A stretch of DNA of 64,000 nucleotides from NCBI GenBank assembly GCA_002389905.1, contig DGRE01000033.1:5604-69603 (forward strand), written 5' to 3'. Below are positions 30,285-39,343 of this stretch, one piece after another. Positions within the stretch are counted from its first letter, which is position 1, and every line of letters starts with the position of its first letter. The position numbers were made by a program, and so were the translations under genes. A model generated the notes under the pieces. It was not told the origin of the DNA. It saw only the letters and a program-made list of their open reading frames with translations, and made no database searches. This DNA comes from Hungatella sp. UBA4396. GTDB lineage: Bacteria; Bacillota; Clostridia; Lachnospirales; Lachnospiraceae.

Positions 30285-31607
30285 CTAATCGTTTAAAAAG
30301 CCTTTGTAATAACGTACAAGCATTTGAGATTCAATCGCCTTAATTGTCTCAAGTACAACGCTGACGATAATGATTAAGGATGTACCGCCGAATGAAAGAC
30401 GGCTTACATTAAACAGGCCTGATACCATGATGGGGATAACACAGACAATCGTCAAACTGCATGCACCTATAAACACGATATAATTCAAAATAGAATTGAG
30501 ATAATCGCTGGTGGGTTTTCCCGGACGAATACCCGGAATAAAACCGCCTGACTTCTTCATGTTATTCGCCACCTCAAGGGGATTAAATGTAATTGAGGTG
30601 TAAAAATAAGCGAACACAATAATAAGAGCCACATAAAGGATCAGACCGATGGAATACGCCGGTCTGTCCGGTTTGAACCAGCTGGAAGAATTAAGCCCTG
30701 TTAAAATGTGGCCTCCAATGCTGCTGTAATCGATCTTATCCCCAAAGAACTGGGAAATCACGACTGGGAACGACATAAGGGAGGAAGCGAAGATAACCGG
30801 AATAACACCGGCTGTATTCACCTTTAACGGAATGTTGGTGGCCTGTCCGCCTACCATCTTCCGCCCCTGCATCTTTTTGGAATACTGTACAGGAATTCTT
30901 CTTTCACCATCCTGAAGGACGATGACAAATACAATAATGGCTAAAATAACAGCTATGATAATAATGGCTGCTATAGCTGCTACTGCAACCGATTTTCCTG
31001 ACATGAACCGGTTGTATAAGGTGGATACGTCAGATGGAAAGCTGGAAATAATATTCACCATCAGCACGATGGAAATACCGTTTCCCACACCTTTTTCCGT
31101 AATCCTCTCACCAATCCACATCAGAAGGGCACTACCAGCCGTCATGGTAACGACAGCAATGATAATGCTTAATGCATTAAATTCTCTTAACAGACCCTGG
31201 CCGCCGAATCCAATTGCCATAGCAACGGACTCGATTAACGCCAGACCTACTGTTACATAACGGGTGTATTCTGCAATCTTCTTTCTTCCGTCTTCACCGT
31301 CTTTTTGCATTTCCTCCAGCTTAGGGATTGCAATGGTCAAAAGCTGCATGATGATGGAAGATGTGATATAAGGGCTGATGCTTAAGGCAAACACCGACAT
31401 ATTGGAAAAGGAGCTTCCGGTCATGGCATTGAAAAATCCCATGGCATCGTTGTTCTGCTGAGCAAAAAACTCTTTGAAAAACTCTGTATTAACTCCTGGA
31501 ATCGGCAATTGAGAACCGATTCTGATAACCACCAGCATCATGAAAGTATAGATCAGTTTCATTCTTACTTCCTTGACCTTGAATGCATTACGGAGTGTTT
31601 TAAACAT
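30285..31607 (-). CDS. secY: Preprotein translocase channel subunit SecY
   Basis: SecY is the protein-conducting channel. The 440-residue protein has ten hydrophobic segments, the N-terminal FKVKEVRMKLIYTFMMLVVIRIGSQLPIPGV, the cytoplasmic loop GERITEKGVGNGIS and the late PGIRPGKPTSDYL. It starts one base after the rplO stop with GAGGTGAT as SD, suggesting coupling. Confidence 0.97.
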   Translation of the reverse strand: MFKTLRNAFKVKEVRMKLIYTFMMLVVIRIGSQLPIPGVNTEFFKEFFAQQNNDAMGFFNAMTGSSFSNMSVFALSISPYITSSIIMQLLTIAIPKLEEMQKDGEDGRKKIAEYTRYVTVGLALIESVAMAIGFGGQGLLREFNALSIIIAVVTMTAGSALLMWIGERITEKGVGNGISIVLMVNIISSFPSDVSTLYNRFMSGKSVAVAAIAAIIIIAVILAIIVFVIVLQDGERRIPVQYSKKMQGRKMVGGQATNIPLKVNTAGVIPVIFASSLMSFPVVISQFFGDKIDYSSIGGHILTGLNSSSWFKPDRPAYSIGLILYVALIIVFAYFYTSITFNPLEVANNMKKSGGFIPGIRPGKPTSDYLNSILNYIVFIGACSLTIVCVIPIMVSGLFNVSRLSFGGTSLIIIVSVVLETIKAIESQMLVRYYKGFLND

Positions 31608-31608
31608 A

Positions 31609-32058
31609 TTAGATCACCTCGCAGGTTCCACCTAAAGCCTCAATTTTGGTTTTTGCGCCTTCACTGAAAGCATCTACCTTTACTACAAGCTTTTTGGTTA
31701 ATTCTCCATTTCCAAGGATCTTAACGCCGTCGCGCGGATTCTTAACAATACCGCTCTCTAATAAAGTCTCAACCGTAACAACTGTATCGTTGTCAAATAC
31801 TTCCAAAGCACTTACATTGATTCCGATGATGGTCTTAGAATTTCTATTTGTAAAACCTCTCTTAGGAATACGTCTGTATAAAGGCATCTGACCGCCTTCA
31901 AAGCCTGGTCTTGTAGCACCGGAACGGGCTTTCTGTCCTTTATGGCCTTTGCCTGCAGTCTTGCCGTTTCCTGAACCGTGACCGCGTCCTCTTCTGAAGT
32001 TATCGCTCTGTTTGGAACCTAATGCAGGCTGTAAATTTGATAAATCCATCCCTTGCAC
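31609..32058 (-). CDS. rplO: 50S ribosomal protein L15
   Basis: L15 binds 23S rRNA late in assembly. The 149-residue protein has the Gly/Arg-rich N-terminal tail (RRGRGHGSGNGKTAGKGHKGQ) and GFEGGQMPLYRRIPKRGF. It lies between rpmD and secY in the spc operon. Confidence 0.98.
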   Translation of the reverse strand: MQGMDLSNLQPALGSKQSDNFRRGRGHGSGNGKTAGKGHKGQKARSGATRPGFEGGQMPLYRRIPKRGFTNRNSKTIIGINVSALEVFDNDTVVTVETLLESGIVKNPRDGVKILGNGELTKKLVVKVDAFSEGAKTKIEALGGTCEVI

Positions 32059-32075
32059 CTCCTTACTGTTTTCTT

Positions 32076-32258
32076 TTAGATCTCTTCCACTTTTACTAAA
32101 TGACGCACATTGGCAATCATACCTCTGACTGCACCATTATCCGGCATTTCAACTGTCTTGTTAAGCTTTTTTAAGCCTAATGCTTTAACGGTTGATTTAT
32201 GCTTCGGAATTGCACCGATCGGGGATTTCACCAATGTGATTTTTAACTTATCTGCCAT
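32076..32258 (-). CDS. rpmD: 50S ribosomal protein L30
   Basis: A 60-residue L30 with KITLVKSPIGAIPKHKSTVKALGL and a short beta-alpha-beta fold. It lies between rpsE and rplO as usual. Confidence 0.97.
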   Translation of the reverse strand: MADKLKITLVKSPIGAIPKHKSTVKALGLKKLNKTVEMPDNGAVRGMIANVRHLVKVEEI

Positions 32259-32271
32259 CTTCTTATCCTCC

Positions 32272-32781
32272 TTAGCCTAAAATCTCTTCTACAGATTTGC
32301 CGCGAAGTCTTGCAACTTCTTCAGGAGTTTTTAATTTAGTCAATCCTTCAATAGTAGCCATAACTACATTAGTCTTGTTGTTGGAACCTAAAGACTTAGA
32401 ATGGATGTTCTTAATTCCTGCAAGCTCTAAAACCGCACGAGCAGGACCTCCTGCAATAACTCCAGTACCTTCGCTCGCTCTCTTAAGAAGTACGGACGCG
32501 CTTCCGAACTTACCGATTAAATCATGAGGAATACTGTTGTTCTCATCAACCGGAATGGAAACCATATTCTTAACGGCAGCCTCTTTTCCTTTACGGATTG
32601 CTTCTGGAACTTCACCAGCTTTGCCAAGACCAGCACCTACGTGGCCATTGCCGTCGCCTACGACTACTAAAGCAGAGAATCTCATGGTGCGTCCGCCCTT
32701 AACGGTCTTGGAAACACGCTTGATGGCAACTACTCTATCGTTTAACTCTGTCTGATTTGCATCAATATTTGTACGTTTCAC
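32272..32781 (-). CDS. rpsE: 30S ribosomal protein S5
   Basis: S5 helps accuracy and the mRNA helicase activity of the ribosome. The 169-residue protein has the N-terminal dsRNA-binding domain (VVAIKRVSKTVKGGRTMRFSALVVVGDG) and C-terminal ALELAGI-like segment AVLELAGIKNIHSKSLGS. The spectinomycin-site loop appears ordinary. Confidence 0.98.
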   Translation of the reverse strand: MKRTNIDANQTELNDRVVAIKRVSKTVKGGRTMRFSALVVVGDGNGHVGAGLGKAGEVPEAIRKGKEAAVKNMVSIPVDENNSIPHDLIGKFGSASVLLKRASEGTGVIAGGPARAVLELAGIKNIHSKSLGSNNKTNVVMATIEGLTKLKTPEEVARLRGKSVEEILG

Positions 32782-32800
32782 CTGTGTCTTCTCCTCTCTA

Positions 32801-33169
32801 CTAGAATTCCAGACCAGCTTCTCTGGCTGCGTCTGCTAATGCCTGAACCTTACCGTGATATATAAAACCGCCTCTGTCAAAGACAACTTCCTTAATTCCC
32901 TTTTCCATTGCTCTCTTTGCAACTACGGTACCTACATATGCTGCAGCATCAACGTCGTTAGTTTTCTCTAATTCTGCATTTACTTCTTTTTCTACTGTAG
33001 AAGCAGAGACTAAAGTCTTACCAACTGTATCGTCAATAATTTGAGCATACATATGATTATTACTTCTAAACACAGCTAAACGTGGTCTTTCTGCAGTGCC
33101 TGCAAAACGGTTACGTAATCTGTTGTGCTTTTTAACGCGAACTTCGCTTCTTGATTTCTTGCTAACCAT
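32801..33169 (-). CDS. rplR: 50S ribosomal protein L18
   Basis: L18 binds 5S rRNA in the central protuberance. The 122-residue protein has RLRNRFAGTAERPRLAVFRSNNHMYAQ-type sequence and ends GKVQALADAAREAGLEF. It lies between rplF and rpsE. Confidence 0.98.
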   Translation of the reverse strand: MVSKKSRSEVRVKKHNRLRNRFAGTAERPRLAVFRSNNHMYAQIIDDTVGKTLVSASTVEKEVNAELEKTNDVDAAAYVGTVVAKRAMEKGIKEVVFDRGGFIYHGKVQALADAAREAGLEF

Positions 33170-33186
33170 CTTTACACTCTCCTTAA

Positions 33187-33729
33187 TTATTTCTTACCAG
33201 TCTTACCAACTTTACGTCTGATCACTTCGTCAGCATACTTGATTCCCTTGCCCTTATACGGCTCAGGTCTTCTCTTGTCTCTGATTTCAGCAGCGTACTG
33301 GCCAACTTTTTCTTTATCAATTCCTCTAACGAAGATGATGTTCTGCCCTTCCATGGTGGACTCGATGCCTTCCGGATCTTCCATCTCAACCGGGTGGGAG
33401 TAACCCAGGGAAAGAACAAGCTTCTTGCCCTGCTTCAGGGCTCTGTAACCAACACCGTTGATTTCCAGCTTTTTTTCATAACCGGCTGTTACACCGACGA
33501 TCATGTTGTTTACTAATGTTCTGGTAAGACCATGTAAAGATTTCATTCTCTTTAAATCGTTTGGTCTTGTAACGGAGATATGACCATCTTCTTCTTTGAT
33601 TGTCATTTCAGCCGGTAATACTCTTTCAAGAGTACCCTTAGGACCTTTTACAGTCACTTTATTATTTTCTGCGATTGTGACAGTAACTTCTGCCGGAACC
33701 GCGATAGGCATTCTTCCTATACGTGACAT
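33187..33729 (-). CDS. rplF: 50S ribosomal protein L6
   Basis: L6 lies near the factor-binding site. The 180-residue protein has two repeated domains; the N-terminus is MSRIGRMPIAVPAEV and the C-terminal signature is PEPYKGKGIKYADEVIRRK. It lies between rpsH and rplR. Confidence 0.98.
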   Translation of the reverse strand: MSRIGRMPIAVPAEVTVTIAENNKVTVKGPKGTLERVLPAEMTIKEEDGHISVTRPNDLKRMKSLHGLTRTLVNNMIVGVTAGYEKKLEINGVGYRALKQGKKLVLSLGYSHPVEMEDPEGIESTMEGQNIIFVRGIDKEKVGQYAAEIRDKRRPEPYKGKGIKYADEVIRRKVGKTGKK

Positions 33730-33801
33730 GCCGTTTACCTCCTTAAATTTTCGGAGGGAATTTGTGCACTCCCTCTGTTTTCAGACTTTCTGCAGTACTA
33801 A

Positions 33802-34203
33802 TTACCAAACAAATGCCAATACTTCTCCGCCTACGCCCTGTGCGCGTGCTTCTTTATCAGTGATAACACCCTGATTGGTGGAAATAACAGCTATTCCTAA
33901 ACCGCCAAGTACTTTTGGCAGCTCTTCCTTGTTTGCGTATACACGTAAACCAGGTTTGGAAATTCTCTTGATGCCTGTGATGATTTTTTCGTTCTTATCT
34001 TTACCGTATTTTAAGGTGATCCGGATGGTCTGGAATGCACCGTCTTCTACGAGATCATATTTTTTAATGTAACCCTCTTTTACAAGGATATCAGCAATAG
34101 CTAATTTCATCTTAGATGAAGGTACATCTACTGTATCATGTTTTGCAGTATTTGCATTACGGATTCTTGTAAGCATATCTGCGATTGGATCGCTCATTGT
34201 CAT
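33802..34203 (-). CDS. rpsH: 30S ribosomal protein S8
   Basis: S8 is a central-domain 16S rRNA binder. The 133-residue protein shows DPIADMLTRIRNAN and the C-terminal signature STNQGVITDKEARAQGVGGE. AAGGAGG lies 10 bases before the ATG; a second in-frame ATG two codons on is possible. Confidence 0.98.
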   Translation of the reverse strand: MTMSDPIADMLTRIRNANTAKHDTVDVPSSKMKLAIADILVKEGYIKKYDLVEDGAFQTIRITLKYGKDKNEKIITGIKRISKPGLRVYANKEELPKVLGGLGIAVISTNQGVITDKEARAQGVGGEVLAFVW

Positions 34204-34227
34204 TTTGGAATTGCCTCCTTCCTTATT

Positions 34228-34413
34228 TTACCAGCTTGCTTTTCTAACGCCTGGGATCTGACCCTTGTATGCTAATTCACGGAAGCAGATTCTGCAGATT
34301 CCGTATTTTCTCAAATAAGCATGTGGACGACCGCAGATTCTGCAGCGGTTGTATTCTCTTGTGGAGAATTTTGCCGGTCTCTGCTGTTTGATCTTCATTG
34401 AAGTCTTAGCCAT
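34228..34413 (-). CDS. rpsN: 30S ribosomal protein S14, zinc-binding type
   Basis: A 61-residue S14 with the zinc set CRICGRPHAYLRKYGICRIC. The short zinc form is the usual one in Firmicutes; a second zinc-independent copy may exist elsewhere. It lies between rplE and rpsH. Confidence 0.98.
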   Translation of the reverse strand: MAKTSMKIKQQRPAKFSTREYNRCRICGRPHAYLRKYGICRICFRELAYKGQIPGVRKASW

Positions 34414-34428
34414 GAATAATTCCTCCTA

Positions 34429-34968
34429 CTATTTTGCAAATGGCATATTGAATAATGTCAAAAGTTCACGTGCTTCTTCGTCAGTCTTAGCGGTAGTAAC
34501 AAAAATTACGTCCATACCTCTTACCTTGTCAACTTTATCGTACTCAATTTCAGGGAAAATAAGCTGCTCTTTGATGCCGAGAGCAAAGTTTCCTCTGCCA
34601 TCAAATGCGTTAGGATTCACACCTCTGAAGTCACGTACACGGGGAAGTGCCAAGTTGATCAGACGATCAGCAAATTCATACATTCTCTCACCGCGAAGTG
34701 TAACTTTACAGCCGATTGCCATACCTTCTCTAAGTTTGAAGTTAGCAATTGATTTTTTAGCCTTGGTAAGAACTGCCTTCTGTCCGGAGATGATTTCCAT
34801 ATCTCTTACAGCAGAGTCTAAAATTTTGGCATTTTCCTTTGCTTCACCAATACCCATATTGATGATGATCTTCTCCAGCTTAGGTACTTCCATGATGTTC
34901 TTATATCCAAATTTCTTGATCATCGCTTCTGCGATTTCTGTCTGGTATACTTCTTTTAATCTAGCCAA
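34429..34968 (-). CDS. rplE: 50S ribosomal protein L5
   Basis: L5 binds 5S rRNA and contacts the P-site tRNA. The 179-residue protein has VPKLEKIIINMGIGEA, IGCKVTLRG and the late MDVIFVTTAKTDEEARELL. It lies between rplX and rpsN. Confidence 0.98.
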   Translation of the reverse strand: MARLKEVYQTEIAEAMIKKFGYKNIMEVPKLEKIIINMGIGEAKENAKILDSAVRDMEIISGQKAVLTKAKKSIANFKLREGMAIGCKVTLRGERMYEFADRLINLALPRVRDFRGVNPNAFDGRGNFALGIKEQLIFPEIEYDKVDKVRGMDVIFVTTAKTDEEARELLTLFNMPFAK

Positions 34969-34989
34969 TTTTTATTCCTCCTCTCCGAA

Positions 34990-35295
34990 TTAGTCAATTA
35001 CTTTACCGGTTGACTTGGCAACGCGGACCTTTTTGCCGTCTTTTACTTCAAAGCCCACTCTGGTTGCTTTTCCGTCAACAACGAGCATTACGTTGGAAAT
35101 GTCAAGTGCAGCTTCCTTCTGTACGATGCCGCCCTGTGGATTTCCTGCTCCTGGCTTAACATGCTTTGTGATCATATTAACGCCTTCTACTACTACCTTG
35201 CTGTTCTTCGTGTCTACCAGAAGAACCTTGCCCTGTTTATCTTTATCTTTTCCTGCAATGACCTTTACCAGGTCGTCTCTTTTAATTTTATGCAC
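34990..35295 (-). CDS. rplX: 50S ribosomal protein L24
   Basis: L24 starts 50S assembly. The 101-residue protein carries an N-terminal KOW motif (RDDLVKVIAGKDKDKQGKVL) and NMITKHVKPG. It lies between rplN and rplE. Confidence 0.98.
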   Translation of the reverse strand: MHKIKRDDLVKVIAGKDKDKQGKVLLVDTKNSKVVVEGVNMITKHVKPGAGNPQGGIVQKEAALDISNVMLVVDGKATRVGFEVKDGKKVRVAKSTGKVID

Positions 35296-35309
35296 AGTCC
35301 GATACCTCC

Positions 35310-35678
35310 TTATAATACTTCCGGAGCTAAGGAAACAATCTTCATGAAGTGTTTCTCTCTTAACTCTCTGGCAACCGGTCCAAAGATACGAGTTCCTTTT
35401 GGAGTCTTGTCATCTTTGATAATTACGGCAGCATTCTCATCGAACTTGATATAAGAACCGTCTTTGCGTCGTGCGCCTTTAACAGTACGTACCACAACGG
35501 CTTTTACAACGTCGCCCTTCTTCACAACACCGCCAGGTGTCGCATCTTTTACGGTGGCAACGATAATATCACCAATACTAGCATATCTTCTTGTAGATCC
35601 GCCCATTACACGGATACAAAGTAATTCTTTTGCACCGGTATTGTCGGCAACCTTTAATCTGGTTTCCTGCTGAATCAT
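35310..35678 (-). CDS. rplN: 50S ribosomal protein L14
   Basis: L14 lies at the subunit interface. The 122-residue protein is highly conserved: MIQQETRLKVADNTGAKEL at the N-terminus, GPVARELREKHFMKIVSLAPEVL at the end region. It follows rpsQ by 26 bases. Confidence 0.98.
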   Translation of the reverse strand: MIQQETRLKVADNTGAKELLCIRVMGGSTRRYASIGDIIVATVKDATPGGVVKKGDVVKAVVVRTVKGARRKDGSYIKFDENAAVIIKDDKTPKGTRIFGPVARELREKHFMKIVSLAPEVL

Positions 35679-35704
35679 GCCTGTTACTCCTTCCTGGAAA
35701 TAAA

Positions 35705-35959
35705 TTATTTCGCTCTCTCGATAATCTCAACAAGTCTCCATCTCTTGTCTTTGGACAGCGGTCTTGTTTCCATTACTTTTACTGTGTCGCCCATATTGCA
35801 GTCGTTGTTCTCATCATGAGCTTTTAATTTATACGTTCTTTTTACGATCTTGCCGTATAAAGGATGTTCTACATGGTCTTCAATAGCTACAACGATGGTC
35901 TTATCCATCTTGTTGCTCATAACCTTACCTGTACGGGTTTTTCTAAGATTTCTTTCCAC
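35705..35959 (-). CDS. rpsQ: 30S ribosomal protein S17
   Basis: S17 is an OB-fold primary binder of 16S rRNA. The 84-residue protein starts at a GTG (ERNLRKTRTGKVMSNKMDKT) and has the signature GDTVKVMETRPLSKDKRW. A 95-base gap before it holds a small CACACACG/CGTGTGTG hairpin. Confidence 0.97.
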   Translation of the reverse strand: MERNLRKTRTGKVMSNKMDKTIVVAIEDHVEHPLYGKIVKRTYKLKAHDENNDCNMGDTVKVMETRPLSKDKRWRLVEIIERAK

Positions 35960-36054
35960 GTTCGGTATTCTCCTTTCGATGTTCTGGCCCGGACGGCCCT
36001 CTCTATAAGTTCACACACGGTCGTGTGTGTCATGCTTTTATAAAAAACTGCAGC

Positions 36055-36267
36055 TTAAGCCAGTTTAGCCTTCTCAGTTATAACAGTCTGAATTCTGGCA
36101 ATGTTCTTGCGAACCTCTTTGATCCGGCTTGTGTTATCAAGCTGGTTGGTTGCGTTCTGGAATCTTAAGTTGAAAAGTTCTTTCTTTGCAGCTACTAATT
36201 CTTCATTCAGTTCTGCAGCTGATTTTCCTTTTAATTCTTCAACATATTTATTCATTTTCACTGTCAT
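36055..36267 (-). CDS. rpmC: 50S ribosomal protein L29
   Basis: L29 is a two-helix protein near the tunnel exit. The 70-residue protein has KSAAELNEELVAAKKELFNLRFQ. Its ATG overlaps the rplP stop (ATGA), suggesting coupled translation. Confidence 0.97.
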   Translation of the reverse strand: MTVKMNKYVEELKGKSAAELNEELVAAKKELFNLRFQNATNQLDNTSRIKEVRKNIARIQTVITEKAKLA

Positions 36268-36689
36268 TCACCGCCTTCTAAATCTGCTTTAGCAGCAATC
36301 TTACACTTGCACGGTAACTTATGCATAGCAAGACGTAAAGCTTCACGTGCTGTTTCTTCAGGTACTCCAGCGATTTCAAATAATACACGGCCTGGCTTTA
36401 CTACTGCTACCCAGTATTCCAGGGAGCCTTTACCGGAACCCATACGGGTTTCTGCTGGTTTTGCTGTTACGGGTTTATCCGGGAAAATCTTGATCCAGAC
36501 TTTACCGCCACGCTTGATATAACGGGTCATGGCAACACGGGCTGCCTCGATCTGGTTGGATCTGATCCAGCATGGTTCTGTAGAAACCAAACCGAATTCA
36601 CCGTTGCTGATTGTATTGCCTCTTAAAGCCTTACCAGCCATGGATCCACGGAACTGTTTACGACGTTTAACTCTTTTAGGCATTAACAT
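36264..36689 (-). CDS. rplP: 50S ribosomal protein L16
   Basis: L16 organises the A site of the 50S subunit. The 141-residue protein has MPKRVKRRKQFRGSMAG and the signature RMGSGKGSLEYWVAVVKPGR. Its ATG shares one base with the rpsC stop (TAATG). Confidence 0.98.
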   Translation of the reverse strand: MLMPKRVKRRKQFRGSMAGKALRGNTISNGEFGLVSTEPCWIRSNQIEAARVAMTRYIKRGGKVWIKIFPDKPVTAKPAETRMGSGKGSLEYWVAVVKPGRVLFEIAGVPEETAREALRLAMHKLPCKCKIAAKADLEGGE

Positions 36690-37345
36690 TATTTATCGCT
36701 CCCTTCCTTGTTTCCTTTAGTTGGAAGAATTTCGCCATTGTAGATCCATACCTTAACGCCAATCTTGCCGAAGGTTGTATCTGCCTCAGCGAAACCATAG
36801 TCAATATCTGCTCTTAATGTCTGTAACGGAATGGTTCCTTCGCTGTAGAATTCGGTACGAGCCATATCAGCTCCGCCAAGACGGCCTGCAACTGCAGTCT
36901 TGATACCCTTTATACCAGTCTTCATGGAACGTCCCATAGTAGACTTCATAGCACGGCGGAAGGATACACGGTTCTGTAACTGCTGTGCGATGGATTCAGC
37001 TACTAACTGAGCATCTTTGTCAGGTCTCTTGATTTCTTTGATATCAACAAATAACTTTTTATTTGTAAGCTTCTGAACCTCAGTTTTTAACTTCTCGATC
37101 TCAGCTCCGCCCTTGCCGATAACAACGCCTGGCTTAGCTGTGTGGATAATGATTTTAACACGGTCAGATGCTCTTTCAATTTCGATGCCAGAAATACCGG
37201 CGCTGTATAATCTCTTCTTAAGAAATTTTCTGATCGCATAATCTTCTACTAAGTTGTCTGCGAAATCAGCTTCAGCATACCATTTTGAGTCCCAGTCTTT
37301 AATAACACCGACTCTTAAGCCGTGTGGATTAACTTTCTGTCCCAT
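36689..37345 (-). CDS. rpsC: 30S ribosomal protein S3
   Basis: S3 lines the mRNA entry tunnel. The 218-residue protein has MGQKVNPHGLRVGVIKDWDS, a KH domain with VVIGKGGAEIEKLK and the C-terminal GTIPLQTLRADIDYGFAEA. It lies between rplV and rplP. Confidence 0.98.
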   Translation of the reverse strand: MGQKVNPHGLRVGVIKDWDSKWYAEADFADNLVEDYAIRKFLKKRLYSAGISGIEIERASDRVKIIIHTAKPGVVIGKGGAEIEKLKTEVQKLTNKKLFVDIKEIKRPDKDAQLVAESIAQQLQNRVSFRRAMKSTMGRSMKTGIKGIKTAVAGRLGGADMARTEFYSEGTIPLQTLRADIDYGFAEADTTFGKIGVKVWIYNGEILPTKGNKEGSDK

Positions 37346-37356
37346 TATTTGCCTCC

Positions 37357-37743
37357 TTATCTTTCATTAAGCACGATGGTGATGTGGCTCATTCTCTTTT
37401 CGATTCTGTAAGCGCGGCCCTGTGCTCTCGGTTTTACTCTTTTCATTGTCGGTCCCTTGTCTGCAAAACACTCTTCTACATAAAGCTTTGCAGGGTCCAT
37501 ACCGTTGTTATTCTCAGCGTTAGCAACTGCTGATTTTAATAACTTCTCTATTAAAGAAGAAGCATATCTGGGATTGTAAAGTACAATACCAAGTGCTGTC
37601 TGAACGTCTTTGCCTCTGATGGCGTCTAATACGAAGCATGCCTTCTGAACAGAAACTCTAGCATAGGATAACTTTGCTGACGGTCTGGTGTCCTTCTGGG
37701 CATTTCTCTCTCTTTTAATCTGGCTTCTATGTCCCTTAGCCAT
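37357..37743 (-). CDS. rplV: 50S ribosomal protein L22
   Basis: L22 lines the peptide tunnel; its beta hairpin tip is a macrolide-resistance hotspot. The 128-residue protein has AKLSYARVSVQKACFVLDAIRG-like sequence and GPTMKRVKPRAQGRAYRIEKRM. No unusual hairpin insertion is seen. Confidence 0.98.
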   Translation of the reverse strand: MAKGHRSQIKRERNAQKDTRPSAKLSYARVSVQKACFVLDAIRGKDVQTALGIVLYNPRYASSLIEKLLKSAVANAENNNGMDPAKLYVEECFADKGPTMKRVKPRAQGRAYRIEKRMSHITIVLNER

Positions 37744-37815
37744 TGGTGAATCCTCCTTTCAACTTTAACGCCCCAGGGAAATTCTTTAGAATACCCAAGG
37801 GAGTCTGCTTATCTA

Positions 37816-38097
37816 TTACTTACGGCCTGACTTTTTCTCGTCTTTGCCGTGTCCTCTGTAAGTTCTGGTAGCAACGAATTCACCCAGTTTATGTCCAACC
37901 ATATCTTCTGTCACATATACCGGAACGTGTTTTCTGCCATCATGAACTGCAATTGTATGTCCAACCATCTGCGGGAAGATAGTAGAACGGCGGGACCAGG
38001 TCTTAATTACCTGCTTCTGTCCTGCTGCGTTCATAGCATCTACTTTTTTCAGTAAATGAGCATCTGCAAATGGTCCTTTTTTAAGTGAGCGAGCCAT
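37816..38097 (-). CDS. rpsS: 30S ribosomal protein S19
   Basis: S19 pairs with S13 in the 30S head. The 93-residue protein has MARSLKKGPFADAHLLKKV and GHKLGEFVATRTYRGHGK. It lies between rplB and rplV. Confidence 0.98.
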   Translation of the reverse strand: MARSLKKGPFADAHLLKKVDAMNAAGQKQVIKTWSRRSTIFPQMVGHTIAVHDGRKHVPVYVTEDMVGHKLGEFVATRTYRGHGKDEKKSGRK

Positions 38098-38116
38098 AGA
38101 TTCTAACCTCCTTCAA

Positions 38117-38965
38117 TTATTTAACGGTCTTTCCATCTCTTCTTCTAACGATCAATCTGTTAGACTGCTTGTTTTTCTTTCTGGTCTTTAAGCCAAGCGC
38201 TGGTTTGCCCCATGGTGTACTTGGACCTGGACGTCCGATACCAGTCTTACCTTCACCACCACCGTGTGGATGGTCGTTAGGGTTCATAACGGAACCGCGT
38301 ACAGTTGGCCGGAAGCCCATGTGACGCTTTCTTCCTGCTTTACCGATATTGATCAGGTTGTGATCGCCATTTCCAACAACACCAATGGTTGCTCTGCAGT
38401 TGATGGGAACCATTCTCATTTCACCGGAAGGTAAACGAAGGGTTGCATACTTGCCTTCCTTAGCCATTAACTGTGCACCGTTTCCTGCGGAACGAACAAG
38501 CTGGCCGCCTTTTCCTGGGTAAAGCTCAATGTTGTGAACCTGAGCACCAACCGGAATATGGCTTAAAGGTAAGCAGTTTCCTACTTTTGCTTCTGCAGTC
38601 TCACCGCTCATAACTGTCATGCCGTCTGTCAAACCGGCAGGAGCAAGGATATAAGTCTTTGTGCCGTCTGCATAGCAGATCAGTGCGATATTGGCAGTTC
38701 TGTTAGGATCGTATTCGATGCCTACAACAGTTGCCGGAATACCGTCTCTGCTGTTTCTCTTGAAGTCGATGATTCTATATTTTCTCTTAACGCCGCCGCC
38801 GCGATGTCTTACGGTAATCTTACCCTGGTTATTACGTCCGGCTGTCTTCTTAATAGTTTTGCTGATTAAGGACTTCTCAGGTGTTGACTTTGTGATTTCA
38901 GTGAAATCAGAACCGGTCATGTGTCTCCTGGAAGGGGTATATGGGTTATATTTTTTAATTCCCAT
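38117..38965 (-). CDS. rplB: 50S ribosomal protein L2
   Basis: L2 is essential for subunit joining and peptidyl transfer. From the ATG at 38965 (AAAGGAG upstream) it has 282 residues; six extra codons from a TTG are not supported. It begins MGIKKYNPYTPSRR and has the conserved VMNPNDHPHGGGEG with the near-universal His, and RPGPSTPWGKPALG. Confidence 0.98.
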   Translation of the reverse strand: MGIKKYNPYTPSRRHMTGSDFTEITKSTPEKSLISKTIKKTAGRNNQGKITVRHRGGGVKRKYRIIDFKRNSRDGIPATVVGIEYDPNRTANIALICYADGTKTYILAPAGLTDGMTVMSGETAEAKVGNCLPLSHIPVGAQVHNIELYPGKGGQLVRSAGNGAQLMAKEGKYATLRLPSGEMRMVPINCRATIGVVGNGDHNLINIGKAGRKRHMGFRPTVRGSVMNPNDHPHGGGEGKTGIGRPGPSTPWGKPALGLKTRKKNKQSNRLIVRRRDGKTVK

Positions 38966-39043
38966 TGTTATAACTCCTTTCAACGCCTCCTGGCGTATCT
39001 TATTGTCGTGATATAATGTTCATCACATAGGGTGGACTGAATC

Positions 39044-39343
39044 TTACAGTCCCTCGAAAATTTCGATTTCTTTGCTGTCTGCGGTCAACTGAACGATAGC
39101 TTTCTTTGTCTTAGAGGTCTTACCGTAGGTCGTTCCTCTTCTCTTGGTCTTGCCTTCTAAGTTCATGGTGTTCACGGTAGCAACCTTTGTACCTGGGAAC
39201 ATCTTCTCAACAGCTTCCTTGATCATAGTCTTGTTAGCATCTGTGTGAACAATGAATGTGTACTTCTTTGTCGCCATAGCGTTCATGCTCTTCTCAGTTA
39301 CTACAGGCTTCTGGATTACGTCGTAATATTTAATATCTGCCAT
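39044..39343 (-). CDS. rplW: 50S ribosomal protein L23
   Basis: L23 is the docking site for trigger factor and SRP at the tunnel exit. The 99-residue protein has DVIQKPVVTEKSMNAM and a KVNT-like segment KVATVNTMNLEGKTKRRG. Its start overlaps the rplD stop by one base. Confidence 0.98.
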   Translation of the reverse strand: MADIKYYDVIQKPVVTEKSMNAMATKKYTFIVHTDANKTMIKEAVEKMFPGTKVATVNTMNLEGKTKRRGTTYGKTSKTKKAIVQLTADSKEIEIFEGL